A stretch of DNA of 64,000 nt, from contig JACGWO010000003.1 in the NCBI GenBank assembly GCA_034509735.1, forward strand, positions 5,208,001 to 5,272,000. Reading direction: 5' to 3'. The notes beneath the pieces are model-generated. The model saw nothing but the letters and a program-made list of their open reading frames with translations. It had not been told where the DNA came from and did no database searches. Shown here in pieces: positions 11,295-22,435 of the stretch. Positions within the stretch are counted from its first letter, which is position 1. Each line of letters opens with the position of its first letter. This stretch comes from Sesamum alatum (lineage: Eukaryota > Streptophyta > Magnoliopsida > Lamiales > Pedaliaceae). The position numbers were made by a program, and so were the translations under genes.

Positions 11295-12290
11295 TTCTTT
11301 GTAGGACCATGCAAATACGTCTTTATACTCATGGAGTAGCGCGACGTAAGCCTTATCTTCTTCCGGGGTTAGAGAAGCACTTGTGTAAATTGGCCGGGAT
11401 CTTTGGCATCACCTAGATTGACTTCTTTCAACTCGTCAACGGTGGTTGTAATGCCTTCCTCAAGTTCTAGAGGAACGTCTTCAGCATCTTCTTCTTCAAC
11501 CTCTTCATTTTCGATTAAGGTGATGTGATAGGCTAGGGCGATATCTTCTTCAGCACTGTCGTCAATATAATTGGATGATGCAACGCTTTCTCTGTCATCC
11601 TCATCATCAAGTTGAACTTGTGTAAAGATCATTGTTCTTGTTTTAACTTTCAAGACTCTGCCACATGATATGTCTAGAGTTGTGTGGCGTCTCATTCTGG
11701 AAGGGACCAAACTTCTAAGTTTATGTGAGGATGTGATGTTCCTTTGATTGTCCAGCCACCTTGGACATGGCTTTCTTTTGGTTCATCATTCTTTTCTGTG
11801 GACCAAGTCTATCAAAGACAGATTAATTGTTGGTCCTTCTATGCACCAGTCTTTTACGTGGGCCGAGTGTATTGAAGACAGACTCCCGTGGATTTTCTTT
11901 CCTTTGATCATCTTCTGTTGAAGAGAGACTTTCACTGACATAGTTGCTGCTGGCCCTTTTTATGGTTATGCGGATAGGCTTAGGAGGGATAAAGCCAAGA
12001 CCCACACGTGAATCTGGGACTGCATGCCCTTTTTCTTTTAACATCACTTGGTTGGCGTTGAGTCCATGGAGCTTCTTTGCCGGTGGCTTCCGGAGGAAGT
12101 TTTCCAAGGGCTAATCTTTCTTGTGGATTATACCCGGCTTTAACAAGTAATTTGAAGGCTTTAGGATCATACCCTTCTCCGTCTATAGCCAACGTTTCAT
12201 GTCCCTCTTCTTCTTTTTGGGTTGAGGACACAAATCCTTCGAGTGGCGGTTTTGATGGTTGCTTCGCGTTGACTTGAGTCAATGGTAAAG
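11295..12290 (-). pseudogene. Gypsy pol linker between protease and RT
   Basis: Acidic, low-complexity minus-strand frames (for example 11710-11369, rich in E and D, with NYIDDSAEEDIALAYHITLIE). No named domain is seen. It lies between protease and RT as a spacer of the kind found in Tat polyproteins. Several frame changes are present. Confidence 0.6.
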
Positions 12291-13149
12291 TCAGACTCTT
12301 TGAAAATCCGGCCTTGACAACGGGCTGCTCTTTCTCCTCATGCTTCCATCGTCATGTGACCTTGGTTTCTCAGAGGGTAAAATCTCTTTTCCTCTTTTGG
12401 CAGTTTCAACGTAGTACTTGGCATCGGCGAAGTGCGACTCAGCTTCGATAAAAGGCTTGGTATCACCGAGTACCCTTTTCTTTTTTTTTTTTTTTGATTT
12501 GGTAGATTCATAATTAAAACCGAGTACCCTTTTCACTATACCATTGCGGCAGTATTTGATGCATTGATGCCATGTTGAGGGGACCACAAAATTTTCATGC
12601 AACCAAGGGCGGCCAAGAAGCATGTTGTAAGAAGTCTTTGGCGTCTTTAACATGGAATAGTGTGGTTGACGCCATATCGTCCATCAACAATTCCATCCTG
12701 ATAATGCCGACAACCCTCTGTCCTCCTTGATTGAAGCCTTGAATCATCAGGCGGCTGTTTGCGAGTTCGTCCATCGGGATCCCCAAGTCTCTCAAGGTTC
12801 GTAGGGGTAAGATATTGACTGCAGAGCCTCCATCAATCAATATTCTATTCACCTTTTGTTCGCGTGCATATCCAGCAACGAACAAGGGGTGGTTATGGGG
12901 TTTTGACCCAAGAAGCAAATCTTCGTCGGTAAAGGTAATGGTGGACATGCATTCATCGCTATCAGAGGAATCTTCTTTTTTAGACAGAGCGTCCTCTTTG
13001 ATCGCAGTAGCATTCTCGTGTGTGGTGTTGTAGGAGGCTTCACTGTTGAAAGACCCACATTTGACCGAGGTCACGTTTGCTGCTGCGGTATCTTCTCCAA
13101 GAGAGATCTTGCCTTGGCAAGCTAATTGCATAACCTTGTCTTTGAACAC
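12291..13149 (-). pseudogene. Gypsy aspartic protease region, two frames
   Basis: The first frame (13149-12595) has PLFVAGYAREQKVNRILIDG followed by GSAVNILP. The active site is D-G-G in place of the commoner D-T/S-G; I recall D-G-G from plant gypsy elements. The second frame (12653-12291) continues TSYNMLLGRPWLHE and STWHQCIKY, typical protease C-terminal sequence. The frame slips at about 12640. A lysine run arises from a T homopolymer at 12480-12495. Confidence 0.8.
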
Positions 13150-14145
13150 AAAGAAATCTTGTATCGAATGCCCAACTAAACGATGGTACTTGCAATATTT
13201 TGGGTCATCTGTTCGTTCGACTTCTTCAGGTCATTTCGCTTCGGGTAGTTCGATGAGGTTAGCCTCCAAAAAGTCATCAAATATTCCGGGGACATCGGAA
13301 ACAAAGAAAGGATATTGTTTTGCTTGCATTTCCTTCAAAGTTAGCTTTCTTTGTAGTCTTTCGTAAGGCGCATTTTGCTTCGGGGCAATGCTGTCTTTTT
13401 GCTGCGCTCCTAAGCTTGAGTGGCGCTACATTCACTGCCATCGATTCCTTGCTTGGAGGTTTTGAAAAGGGTTTGCCCCCTTTCTTGATTTATTGCCTTT
13501 CCTTGGTTCTGCGGGGCTCTTGAACAGGTGGTCCTTCTACTCCACTTGCTGCCATACTTAACTCCATGTCATGTGCTCGAGTGGCCAAATCTTCGAATGA
13601 TCTAGGTAGGATTCCTTGAAAAATATACAGAAGACCCCAATGCATCCCTTGAATACACATCTCAATGGCGGAAGGTTCAGATAATCGGTCTTTGCAGTTG
13701 AGGCTCAACTTGTTTTCCCTGAGCATGGCTTGTCTCAACGTTGTCCAGCTTGTTGATCAACCTGGCGATTTGGGCATCTTGCTCTTGGACATGCTTGGCG
13801 AGTCCCTCGATAGCTCTTGTCAGGCTTGCAATTTGCTCTTCTAAGGTGGTGGCATTCGTCACCATGACTGGGGTCACATTCGTTGCGAAGGAGTAGCTAG
13901 ACAAGGTGCAAGGAGAGGACGGAGGAGATTTATCTTCGTCATCTTCGCCATCTTCGCTTTGCATGGTTAGGAACGAATGTGTCCTTCTGAGCAGACTCAA
14001 TTGGAGGAGTCATCTGGGAAGATTCCTTAAGTTTCTTCGACATGCTCCTCGTAGTAACACTGAGACTCTTGGTACTTGAACTTGAAGACTTCGTTGTGGC
14101 GAGTTTGGAATTCACCGTCTTCATGACTTTTCCTTGAGTGTCCAT
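13150..14145 (-). pseudogene. gag: Gypsy gag, internally deleted and frameshifted
   Basis: The N-terminal frame 14145-13939 starts MDTQGKVMK and is Ser/Lys rich. The next frame (14000-13677) has an acidic stretch and a heptad-like segment (LEEQIASLTRAIEGLAKHV). The next (13738-13490) has LSLNCKDRLSEPSAIEMCIQ and LATRAHDMEL, typical of plant gypsy gag. Sequence normally lying between these last two parts is missing at about 13740. Near 13200-13130 there is YCKYHRLVGHSIQDFFVFKD, a Cys/His motif in which an expected Cys reads Phe. Gag would form the capsid; this copy cannot. Confidence 0.78.
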
Positions 14146-14190
14146 TGAGATACTTCAGACTTTGTTGAAGGGAAGAGATGAGAGGTAGAG

Positions 14191-14215
14191 CGGTCCCACT
14201 GGGCGTGCCAAAATT
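14191..14215 (-). other. Gypsy primer-binding site region
   Basis: Directly inside the 5' LTR terminus the minus strand reads AATTTTGGCACGCCCAGTGGG. Position and the leading TGGC are right for a tRNA primer site. I cannot name the tRNA from sequence alone. Confidence 0.55.
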
Positions 14216-16827
14216 TGTAAACAAATTTTCGTGTTCCTGAATTTAACGAAATACGAAAATATTATAAATGAATTCTTGAATTGAATTGAATATTTGTGGG
14301 TGCGAAACCTCTATTTGAAACCTCTGATTCTTCTCTTCAAAGAACGTGAGCTTTGACTTCCGTAACTGCGCAGGTGAAAACTCAATGTTTTGATCTCCTT
14401 TTACGTTGACTTTGACTTTGAATAACGTTAATTCCGTAACCGGGCGTTCTATGTAGGATGTGTAAATATTGGAAATGAATATTAAACACATAGGGCATAG
14501 ATAAATATATATAATCAATGAAAGCGTAATAAACCGTTACCTTTGATTGTTTAGCGTATGCTCCCGGCTACTTGCGTTGTTCCTTCTCCGGAATGCTCAC
14601 GAAATCCAAACGTATGGATTCTCCAAAGGTGATCCACACCATACCGGAAGAAACACACGTTCTTCTTGCTAGAAAAGAACGGGTTTAAGAAGGAATCGGT
14701 TTAAGAGAAGAATACTATGAATTAGTGCTCTCTTAAACTTACTTTGTTCTTCTTCTTGATTCAAAATCAAGTGAAGAACACAAGTGTAAGAGAGGGAGAG
14801 AGGCCGAGAGTTTGAGAGAGAGTAGAGGATTTTTTTCTTCTCTTTTTCCTAGAAAAAGATGAATAATGAATCACCCATGCTTGGTGTTGTATTTTCTAAT
14901 ATATATACATAATTAATGTGATTATTGGAATGTGTCTAGGTTCATCCAAACATTTCTAGATTCATTCCAATCAATCACCATCAATTCTTCAATCAAGCCT
15001 ACCAAAATTTATGATATGATCAAATCATACCAAAAGGGAAGAGCTTGATTGGAGTTGATTTGTCTCTTTCCAAAAGAGATAAATCAACATACCACCTAGC
15101 ATGAAACATGGCTGATTTTGCTTCCTCCAAGGGAGCATGTCGGCCATGTTTAATTAAGGGAAGAAGTCCAACTTCTTTCTATTCCAAAATAAGAATTATT
15201 TCTCCTCTCGGGTATAATTTAACGGACCGGGTTTTATCGTAATCCAATTACGACGAATCCAATATTAAATCCAATTTAATGTTCATTTAAATTATTCCCG
15301 TTGATCTTTTAATCTAATTAAAAGATCCAACGCCTCAACGTCTCAACTTTCCATATTTAATCGAAAATTCAATTTACCGATTTAACGAAAGCCCGATACA
15401 ATATCGTCCCGTCCATCCAATGGAGTTTCCCTTAAGTAATCCAATTACTTATTTTATCCTTCGAGATTGACTCCAAGTCGATCTCTCAACCTCCTCGGTG
15501 ATTTGTGTGTGACCCTTTAGGCTCACCCTCAGCTAGACTTAGGCCCGTGTCCCACAAGGGCCCGTTACCATGGGTGGCCGTCTAGCAGCGGTCCATGGCA
15601 CTAGAGACTAGGTGAATTGGCGTGAACATTTAGGCGCCGATTCCGTACGGGTACGATCCTTCCGTCAACCGTCTCCCGGCCTTAGTCTAGGGTATGGAAT
15701 TGGGCGTCGGTTCCCATCCTTGACTAGGCATCTATGCTTAATACTCGAGACCACGTATGCTTCATTGCGTCGATACAAGAAACCATTCCCTGTTCGACCA
15801 ACCACTATGGCCACAGCTTCAAACAGCATGAACGTGTCTCCGAGTGCATAGGAGATACCTCTGTCACATACTGACATGGGACGGATCCTCTTCTTGGAAT
15901 CTACCGTCCTCGCTACACATTCCGACTGCACTGGACAAGGCTTATAATAATCATCTTACAGAATGATTACCTCTCGCCAGATCCAAGATACAGCCGTCAT
16001 GTGCACGCGACTGCCATGATCCCTCAAGTCAGAGGATTACTCCCGTACTATCGGAACCGGGGAAAACCAATCATACCGACCAAGCCTCCAAGGCTTCCAT
16101 ATGATGATCCCCGCGAGTCAGTCCAGTCAGCTCGACCCCAGTCGACCAACCCATCAAGATCGTGTAGGTGTCCCATGCCTGTCGCCGATGAAACACGGCA
16201 CCCATCCAATGAACACGACTCTTGACGCAAGTCTCAATAGGACTCTCGATGCCCTGTCTCGAGGTCCTCAACTTGGAATGTTTCAGACCCAACTCTTAAT
16301 CAGTTGGTTTCATGACCACTATCCAATGCGTGGCCCAACTGCACGAGTTGTTATCCATGGTCTGTGGGCTTTGTTGCAATATAAGTTAAACACCGTTTTA
16401 ACAAATGTAAGATGAGCGCAACAAAGAAGGTGCCATTGGTGACGAATACTCATCTTATTCATCACATAATAATATTACATTTACATCAAGTCGTCAGATA
16501 GGTTACAAATCGCCAAACATATTGGCTTTCCGGTCACCTATTCTAACAAATTTAGATATTATCTCTTTGATTTTTGTATTTTTTTAAAGAGATGATATGA
16601 GAAATATTTGTCTTTGATTTGATTGGCCGGAACACCTCAATTTGACACGTGTCGACCGTTGATTTGATGACGAAATATATATTAAATATCAATTAATTTA
16701 ATGATTTATATTTAGAATTAATTTGCTAAATGCCAAATTATAAATAGAAAAATAGAATATAATTGATAAATAATATATATTTTTCACTTGTTGTCATTTG
16801 ATTGGGCGCAAAAATAATTTGTCTACA
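14216..16827 (-). repeat. Gypsy 5' LTR, interrupted by a copia LTR
   Basis: LTR pieces 14216-14434 and 16549-16827 match the two ends of the left LTR (2808-3024 and about 3457-3735). The middle, about 430 bp in the left copy, is absent and a copia LTR takes its place. Right terminus CTACA is at 16827, followed by the duplication ACATA. Confidence 0.83.
14435..16548 (-). repeat. Copia family A LTR inside the gypsy 5' LTR (solo-like, one end truncated)
   Basis: The intact LTR start (complement ...CCTATTCTAACA) is at 16548. The other end breaks off at about 14438 (AACCGGGCGTTC), short of the final U5 bases seen at 56153-56270. It aligns throughout with the LTR at 56153-58390, including both stem-loop CCATGG words. 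No target duplication exists, because the insertion is associated with loss of about 430 bp of gypsy LTR. Open frames at 15612-15851 and 16101-16415 are LTR sequence repeated elsewhere, not genes. Confidence 0.82.
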
Positions 16828-16832
16828 ACATA
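16828..16832. repeat. Target-site duplication of the gypsy element (right copy)
   Basis: ACATA, matching 2803-2807. The family C LTR continues from here with TTCATTATAAACATTGTCC, as in the family A LTR near 47540. Confidence 0.85.
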
Positions 16833-16968
16833 TTCATTATAAACATTGTCCAGTGCAATCAGAATGTGTAGCGAGGATGGTGGGTTTCAATAAGAGGATC
16901 CATCCCCTGTCTGTATGTGACAGTGGTATCTTGTATGCACTTAGAGACACGTTCATGCTTTCTAAATC
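16833..16968 (+). repeat. Family C 5' LTR, piece 2
   Basis: Short LTR segment between the gypsy and family B insertions. Aligns with 47540-47670 of the family A LTR. Ends with AAATC (16964-16968), duplicated at 26736-26740. Confidence 0.82.
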
Positions 16969-17548
16969 TGAAAGAAATTGTGGATCGTCCCGGAAAAAGC
17001 GCGAATACGGAAGCGCGGTATAATTAAAATTAAATATGGAATTTAAACATGCTTTAAAATTAAAACACGTTTCAAAGGATGTGCCTTTGAAATTTCCCGG
17101 GCGTTCGGTGTATCTCATGAACGAATAACACAAAATAAATCATGGAGGCCATAGGGTTGGAAATTAAAGAGAGGACGAAAAATTAAAACGAGACCTACCC
17201 GTTGTCGTTTTCGACTTCAACGGCTACAAGCGTTGTTCCCCGTTTTGCACCAAGATCTCGTCTTTGAGACCCTCTAAATCGTGACACACGATCCACCCAC
17301 GTATCTTGCACGTCGTGCTAGCAACGAACAAGTTTATGTTTTTGGAGTGGATGAATCAATAACACATTATTGATTAATGGTATTGATTCATCAAGTTCTT
17401 AATGTTCCAAGAACAAAAAAGAACCAAGAAAAATATTTTCTTGGAGAGGGAGAGAGAATCGGACGAGAGAGAGGGAGAGAGAATCCGTGTGTGTGTTGGA
17501 GTGTGTGTGTTGGAGTTTCATCATCCTTCAACTTGTAGGATGCTAGGG

Positions 17549-17561
17549 GTTTATATAGAAG
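17549..17561 (-). promoter_or_regulatory. TATA box of family B 3' LTR
   Basis: Minus strand TTCTATATAAACC, a good plant TATA match in the expected part of an LTR. The same element stands at 25341-25353 in the 5' LTR, and CTATATATAG at 54323-54332 in the plus-strand B copy. Confidence 0.6.
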
Positions 17562-17604
17562 AGGAGTCTAATCCTCTTTAAACTCCTCTTTCAAGAACTC
17601 TATT

Positions 17605-17675
17605 TTGACTAGGATTTTGACCTAGTCAAAGTCCTAGTCAAAGTAGTGTTTTGACCTAGTCAAAACAATCCTAGC
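17605..17675 (-). promoter_or_regulatory. W-box array upstream of the family B TATA box
   Basis: Six TTGAC cores in both orientations within about 70 bp, arranged as palindromic pairs (TTTGACCTAGTCAAA). TTGAC(C/T) is the known binding core of WRKY transcription factors. The array lies about 45-115 bp upstream of the TATA box on the minus strand. The 5' LTR copy (25395-25447) has one repeat fewer. Confidence 0.5.
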
Positions 17676-18895
17676 CATCCATCTCTCCCATTCATCTCAC
17701 CGTTGATTTAATTTAATTTAATGGAATATTTAAAACCTATTTAAATATTCCAAGAGGGTAAAATAAATATAAATATTATTTAAGCCCATTAAATAAATCC
17801 CTTTGATAAATCTAATTTATCAATTTAATTCCTTATATCTAATAGAAGGAATTATTTCTCCAAGAAAAAAATAAAGGACCCGATTAAATCCAATTTAATC
17901 ATTCCTTCACTCCAATATTTAATTCCTAATTAAATATCTAAATGTGTGTGGATAGTGTGTGACTCTTTAGGTTCACCTTTCAGCTAGACTTGGTCGGATT
18001 CCTAGAATCCTTCCGTTACCATGGGTGGCCATCTAGCAACGGTCCATGGCACTAGAGACTAGGTGAAATATTCAGGGATGAACATTAGGCTCTAACAGTA
18101 CACTTGTCCTTCTGTCTTCGGTCTCATCACTTAGAGTCTAGGGCACGGATAATGCAGGTACCCATTTTGGACCTAAGTGTCGGTCTGTCCTCACTAAACG
18201 CCGCAAGGGAATCCTTCCCTTCTGTTCAGTTACTGTGGCCACAGATTTTAGGGACAAGACACAGAGCATACATGAGACTCAACTGTCAATACCTATTGGC
18301 AGGAGACAGATCCTTTCTTGGAAACTACTGTCACTTTGTACACCAGAACTGTACTAGACATGGCTTATGACTACCAAAGAGAATTCTGGCAATCTCTCAC
18401 CATATCTAAGATACAGCCCTAACGTACAGGTAAACTGAGCAATTCCTCAAGTCAAAGGACTTGGCCTGTACCGTTGGAACCGGGAATACACGTCATACCT
18501 TGCTGACCATACTCAAGGTCCTCCGTAAGACGGTTCCCGCGAGTCACCTCAGTCAGCTGCGTCCTAGCATGCTAACCCACTAACACTGCTTAGACGACCC
18601 TCGTCACCCGTCGATGAAACACGACAGCAGGTGCTTAGTGCAAGTCTCAAATGGAATCCCGGTACCCATTTTCGGGATTCCTTGACTTGGAGATTTCCGG
18701 ACTGATTCGGGAAGACTGATTCCATGGACCTACCTCCAAGCGTAGTCCCAGTCCCCGAAATTGATTCTCAGTCCGTGGGCTTTGTTTGCGTAGTGAACAG
18801 ATATGGAAAACAAATATAAGTGAACACAAACAAAGTGATGGCAAATGAAATTCACTTCTTTATTCATTAATGATTTATCAAACACCTGAAATTGT

Positions 18896-19951
18896 CTAGA
18901 CATAGGTTACATATTCCTGCCAAAATTGGCTTACATGGTCACCTATTCTAACAATCTCCCACTTGACCTTTAAAAGCCAATCACCCATATGCCTAATCCC
19001 CATCTTCTCAAGATGTTGCGTATGAGCACTCTGCGACATAGGCTTTGTCAGCGGGTCTGCTGTGTTGTCTGCTGAGTTGACTCGGTCCATCCGAACGTCA
19101 CCTCTTCCTACCATTTCTCTAAGAAGATGGTAGCGTCTAAGAATGTGTTTGGAACGGTGATGAGATCTCGGTTCCTTTGCTTGCGCTAGTGCACCGTTGT
19201 TATCACAGAAGATGACAACAGGCTCGGCGATGCTAGGCACCACACCCAACTCTTGGATGTAGTTTCTCATCCAAACCGCTTCCTTAGCAGCTTCTGAAGC
19301 TGCTATGTATTCAGCCTCAGTGGTGGAGTCAGCAGTGGTTGCTTGCTTGGAACTTTTCCAAGCCACTACTCCTCCGTTGAGTTTGAATACATACCCCGAT
19401 TGAGACTTGGCATCATCGTCATCAGACTGGAAGCTAGCGTCGCTAAAGCCTTCCAGAATTAGTTCTCCATTGCCATAGACCAAGAACATTTCCTTAGTCC
19501 TCCTAAGGTACTTAAGGATGCCCTTAACAGCATTCCAATGTGCCTCTCCTGCATAGGACTGATATCTGCTTGTCACGCTCAAAGCGTATGCAATGTCAGG
19601 CCTGGTGCAATGGACTGCATATTGGATGCTACCTACGGCAGAAGCATAGGGGATGACTTTCATCTTTTCAAGTTCCTCATCAGTCTGCGGGGACTGCTTC
19701 TTGGACAACTTGATCCCATGCCTCATTGGAAGGAATCCTCGTTTGGAGTTGTCCATTCGATATCTCTTTAGGACTTTCTCCATATACGAGTTTCCGGTGA
19801 GCCCTAACATCCTTTTAGATCTGTCCCTGACAATCTGGATGCCTAGGATGTAGGAGGCTTCACCCAAGTCCTTCATGGAAAACTTGGTTGACAACCATGC
19901 TTTTGTGTTTCCTAACATTCTGACGTCATTAACCAATGAGCAGAATGTCAT
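18896..19951 (-). pseudogene. Family B RT C-terminal part and RNase H
   Basis: Continues RT after a frame slip: TKAWLSTKFSMKDLGEASYI and YTKRYRMD-like thumb sequence, then GSIQYAVHCTRPDIAYALS. The RNase H domain has [51 protein letters not shown] and HHRSKHI, giving the D-E-D acidic set. The frame stays open through ADPLTKPMS to the end of pol, then across the polypurine tract and 58 bp into the 3' LTR before stopping at 18896. RNase H degrades the RNA strand during reverse transcription. Confidence 0.85.
18954..18968 (-). other. Family B polypurine tract
   Basis: Minus strand GGTCAAGTGGGAGAT directly before the LTR start TGTTAGAATAGG. The same tract precedes the family A 3' LTR (58391-58405) and, decayed, the relic LTR at 32304. 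It overlaps the pol reading frame. Confidence 0.8.
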
Positions 19952-20963
19952 CCACGTAAAGCACTAGGAACACTATAGAGCTCCCACTGACCTTCTTGTA
20001 TACACAAGGGTCGGATTCGTTTTTGATGAAGTCATATCCCCGTATTACTTCATCAAATCGAATGTTCCAACTTCGGGATGCTTGTTTGAAGCCATAGATG
20101 GACTTCTGGAGACGACAGACCTTCTGTTCTTCTCCAGTGACCGTGAAACCCTCCGGCTGATCCATATAGATCTCTTCTTCAACGAAACCGTTGAGGAAGG
20201 CCGTTTTCACGTCCATCTGCCATATTTCATAGTCATACCATGCTGCTATGGCAAGCAGGATCCGAATGGACTTAGCCATGGCTACTGGCGAGTAGGTATC
20301 CTCAAAATTGACCCCGGGTCGTTGAGTGTATCCCTTAGCTACAAGCCTAGCCTTAAAGGTTGTGACTTCTCCATCAACGCCGAGTTTGCGCTTGTAGACC
20401 CACTTACAGCCCACTGGCTTAACACCTTTCGGTGGATCTACAAGTCTCCAAACTTGGTTCTCGCTCATGGAGTCCATTTCGGTCTTCATGGCCTCAAGCC
20501 ATTTCCCGGAGTCGATGTCAGACATCGCTTCCCCGTATGTCTTAGGATCGTTATCCAGAAGATCGATCGCACCTAGAAACCCATATCTCACTGGAGGCCT
20601 GGATTCTCTAGTGGACCTACGGAGGACGGGAACGTCAGTGGTGACTGTGGGCGCTGACTGTATCGGAGCCGGCGGTTCAGGGGCCGGGACTGGCCTTTCT
20701 TGAGGTTGTCCTTCATGCCTAGCATGTTGGACTTCTCTAGGTTGGTCAGCCCTCCGTGCGTTAATCCTAAATCCTTTTGGTGAGGTTTCCGCGGCTATTT
20801 CTGATGGCTGAGTTCCATCACTTGATTCCTCAAGGATCAGCTCATCAGGTTGGATATCCTCCGGGAAGCCTTGCTCCAAGAATACTGCATTCCTTGAAAC
20901 AAATACTTTTTTGTTCCAAAGGGTCATAAAAGTAATAACCCGCAGTTTCTCTAGGGTATCCAA
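19929..20963 (-). pseudogene. Family B reverse transcriptase
   Basis: After a Pro-rich linker (PVPAPEPPAPIQS) and GEAMSDIDSGKWLEAMKTEM, the RT begins at VDPPKGVKPVGCKWVYKRKL. Copia landmarks follow: KARLVAKGYTQRPGVNFEDT, WQMDVKTAFLNGFVEEEIYM, SIYGFKQASRSWNIRFDEVI and the catalytic LYVDDILLIG. The frame ends directly after that motif because of a small indel, and the next frame (19951 leftward) carries on. Apart from this break the domain is complete. Confidence 0.88.
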
Positions 20964-21633
20964 CGAACCTGCATAGGCTAGACCTGGATTCTAGCTTATC
21001 TCCCACTAACCTCTTGACGTATGCGGGGCTACCCCACACTTTCAAGTAATTGTAGGACGCAGGCTTGCCGTGCCATATCTCATATAGCGTTGGGTCAATG
21101 CACTGGTAGGCGCCAAATTCAACAACTTGGCTGCCGTTTCTAATGCATAACCCCAAAACGATAAGGGCAATTTTGGTAAAACTCATCATGGACCGAACCA
21201 TGTCCAACAGGGTTCGGTTCCTCCTTTCAGAGACGCCATTTAACTGTGGTGTTCCGGGAGGTGTCCATTCTGATATTATACCATGTTCTTTTAGATAATC
21301 AAGGAATTCGGCACTAAGGTATTCACCACCTCGGTCTGACCGTAGGACTTTAATTTTGCAGTTGGTCTGGTTCTCCACTTCAAGTCTGAATTCTTTAAAC
21401 CTCTCAAGAGCTTCAGACTTGTACCTCATTAGGTAAACATAACCATACCGTGAATGATCATCGGTGAAGGTTATGAAGTAGGAGAACCCACCTCGAGCCT
21501 GCGTCCTTAGTGGTCCACATACGTCTGTATGGACCAAGTCCAACAGACCCGTGGCAAGCCTGCTTTGACCTACAAAGGGCTTCTTGGTCATTTTCCCTCT
21601 TAGACAAGATTCACAAGTTGGTAGATCGCTCAA
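20845..21633 (-). pseudogene. int: Family B integrase
   Basis: Has LPTCESCLRGKMTKKPF (end of the zinc-binding part), HTDVCGPL (first Asp), FTDDHSRYGYVYL (second Asp), LRSDRGGEYLS, and NGVSERRNRTLLDMVRSMM with the catalytic Glu: the copia D,D(35)E set. A stretch between about 21170 and 21080 reads as scrambled sequence from two compensating frameshifts, then YEIWHGKPASYNYLKVWG returns. The frame is lost at a T-run near 20910. Confidence 0.87.
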
Positions 21634-21920
21634 GTCCTCCCAACCTCTAGGTTCTTTGAGTCTACCAACCTTTTCATCCTATCTTGGGATATGTGACCTA
21701 GCCTAGCGTGCCACAGACGTGCGTTCCCGTTATTATCTAATTTCCGTTTGTGTTGAGCGTTAAGAACGAAATTCGTTTGTTGCAAGATATAGAGCCCGTT
21801 GTGCAATGTACCAAGTAGATGAGCAATTCCACACCTCATCAAATAAAAGCAATTTTTATTGATTCTGAACTCATAACCACTATTGTCCAACAATGGAATG
21901 GAAATGATGTTCTTAATCAT
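21630..21920 (-). pseudogene. Family B pre-integrase domain
   Basis: MIKNIISIPLLDNSGYEFRI, then LWHARLGHISQDRMKRLVDS, the conserved GAG-pre-integrase module before copia integrase. Its frame is offset from the integrase frame just downstream, and the preceding 21921-22044 stretch is in yet other frames. Confidence 0.85.
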
Positions 21921-22044
21921 ACTAGGTACAAAATAAACCTACTCTAATTCTATGCTAATGGTATCACTAATTACTAAAGTGGCGGATTCTACTGCTTCTG
22001 CCGAGATGGCCTTGCCATTTCCAAGCTTCAGGATCATGTCCCCG

Positions 22045-22416
22045 CTACTTAGTTTTTCTGCTTCTTTTCAGCACCTGCAAATCATTGCAAATGTGAGCTC
22101 CACAGCCGGTATCCAATACCCAAGAGGCAGAATTAGTGACCATATTAACCTCAATCACATATATACCTTGGTTTGAGAAGAGTTTGGGGCACTCTCTCTT
22201 CCAATGCCCTTTCTCACGGCAGTTGATACATATGTCATAAGCCTTTGACTGTTGCTTGGAGACAACCTTTCCCTTTCCTTTGCCTTTCCCCTCTTTGGCA
22301 ATGGGAACACTCTGAGTGTTCGTAGCTGCTATGACGGCTTTTCCCTTCCCCTTCTTCTTTTTCCAACGTCCGGCACCCTTGCCTTTCGTCTTGGAAGTTG
22401 AAGCACCTCCAAACAA
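22045..22416 (-). pseudogene. Family B gag C-terminus (zinc knuckle) and protease start
   Basis: A basic segment (GRWKKKKGKGKAV) precedes the CCHC knuckle CINCREKGHWKREC. It is followed by SASWVLDTGCGAHICNDL, the active-site motif D-T-G of copia protease. The knuckle would bind element RNA and the protease would cut the polyprotein. Frame breaks on both sides (about 22430 and 22050). Confidence 0.87.
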
Positions 22417-22435
22417 TACCGAAGGCGTGGACTTC

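Larger units (their letters stand above)
2808..16827 (-). mobile_element. Ty3/gypsy retrotransposon, Tat-like, with antisense plant mobile domain gene
   Basis: Both LTRs begin TGTAAA(C/T)AAATTTTCG and end TTTGTCTACA in plus orientation, with a 5-bp duplication ACATA. On the minus strand the order is 5' LTR, PBS, gag, protease, RT, RNase H, a second archaeal-type RNase H, integrase, then a 4.4-kb region, polypurine tract and 3' LTR. RT before integrase makes it gypsy. The second RNase H and an antisense extra ORF are known traits of the Tat lineage (Ogre, Retand and Grande types). The length without the nested copia LTR is about 11.9 kb. Every coding domain is frameshifted, so it is non-autonomous now. 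The 3.7-8.1 kb segment carries the captured plus-strand gene. Confidence 0.9.
16969..18953 (-). repeat. Family B 3' LTR (1985 bp)
   Basis: Starts TGTTAGAATAGGTGACC on the minus strand at 18953 and ends ...ATTTCTTTCA at 16969. It includes a TATA box (17549-17561), a W-box cluster (17605-17675) and the shared CCATGG stem-loop block near 18019-18049. The open frame at 18104-18370 occurs also in the other B LTRs in the same phase and is antisense to the LTR; I do not call it a gene. Confidence 0.88.

Noticed and set aside
18104..18370. 88-codon plus-strand frame, identical at 25886-26152 and related at 53427-53723 (other strand)
   Set aside because: Lies inside family B LTRs in antisense; repeats only because the LTR repeats. 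No domain, and it is interrupted in diverged copies.
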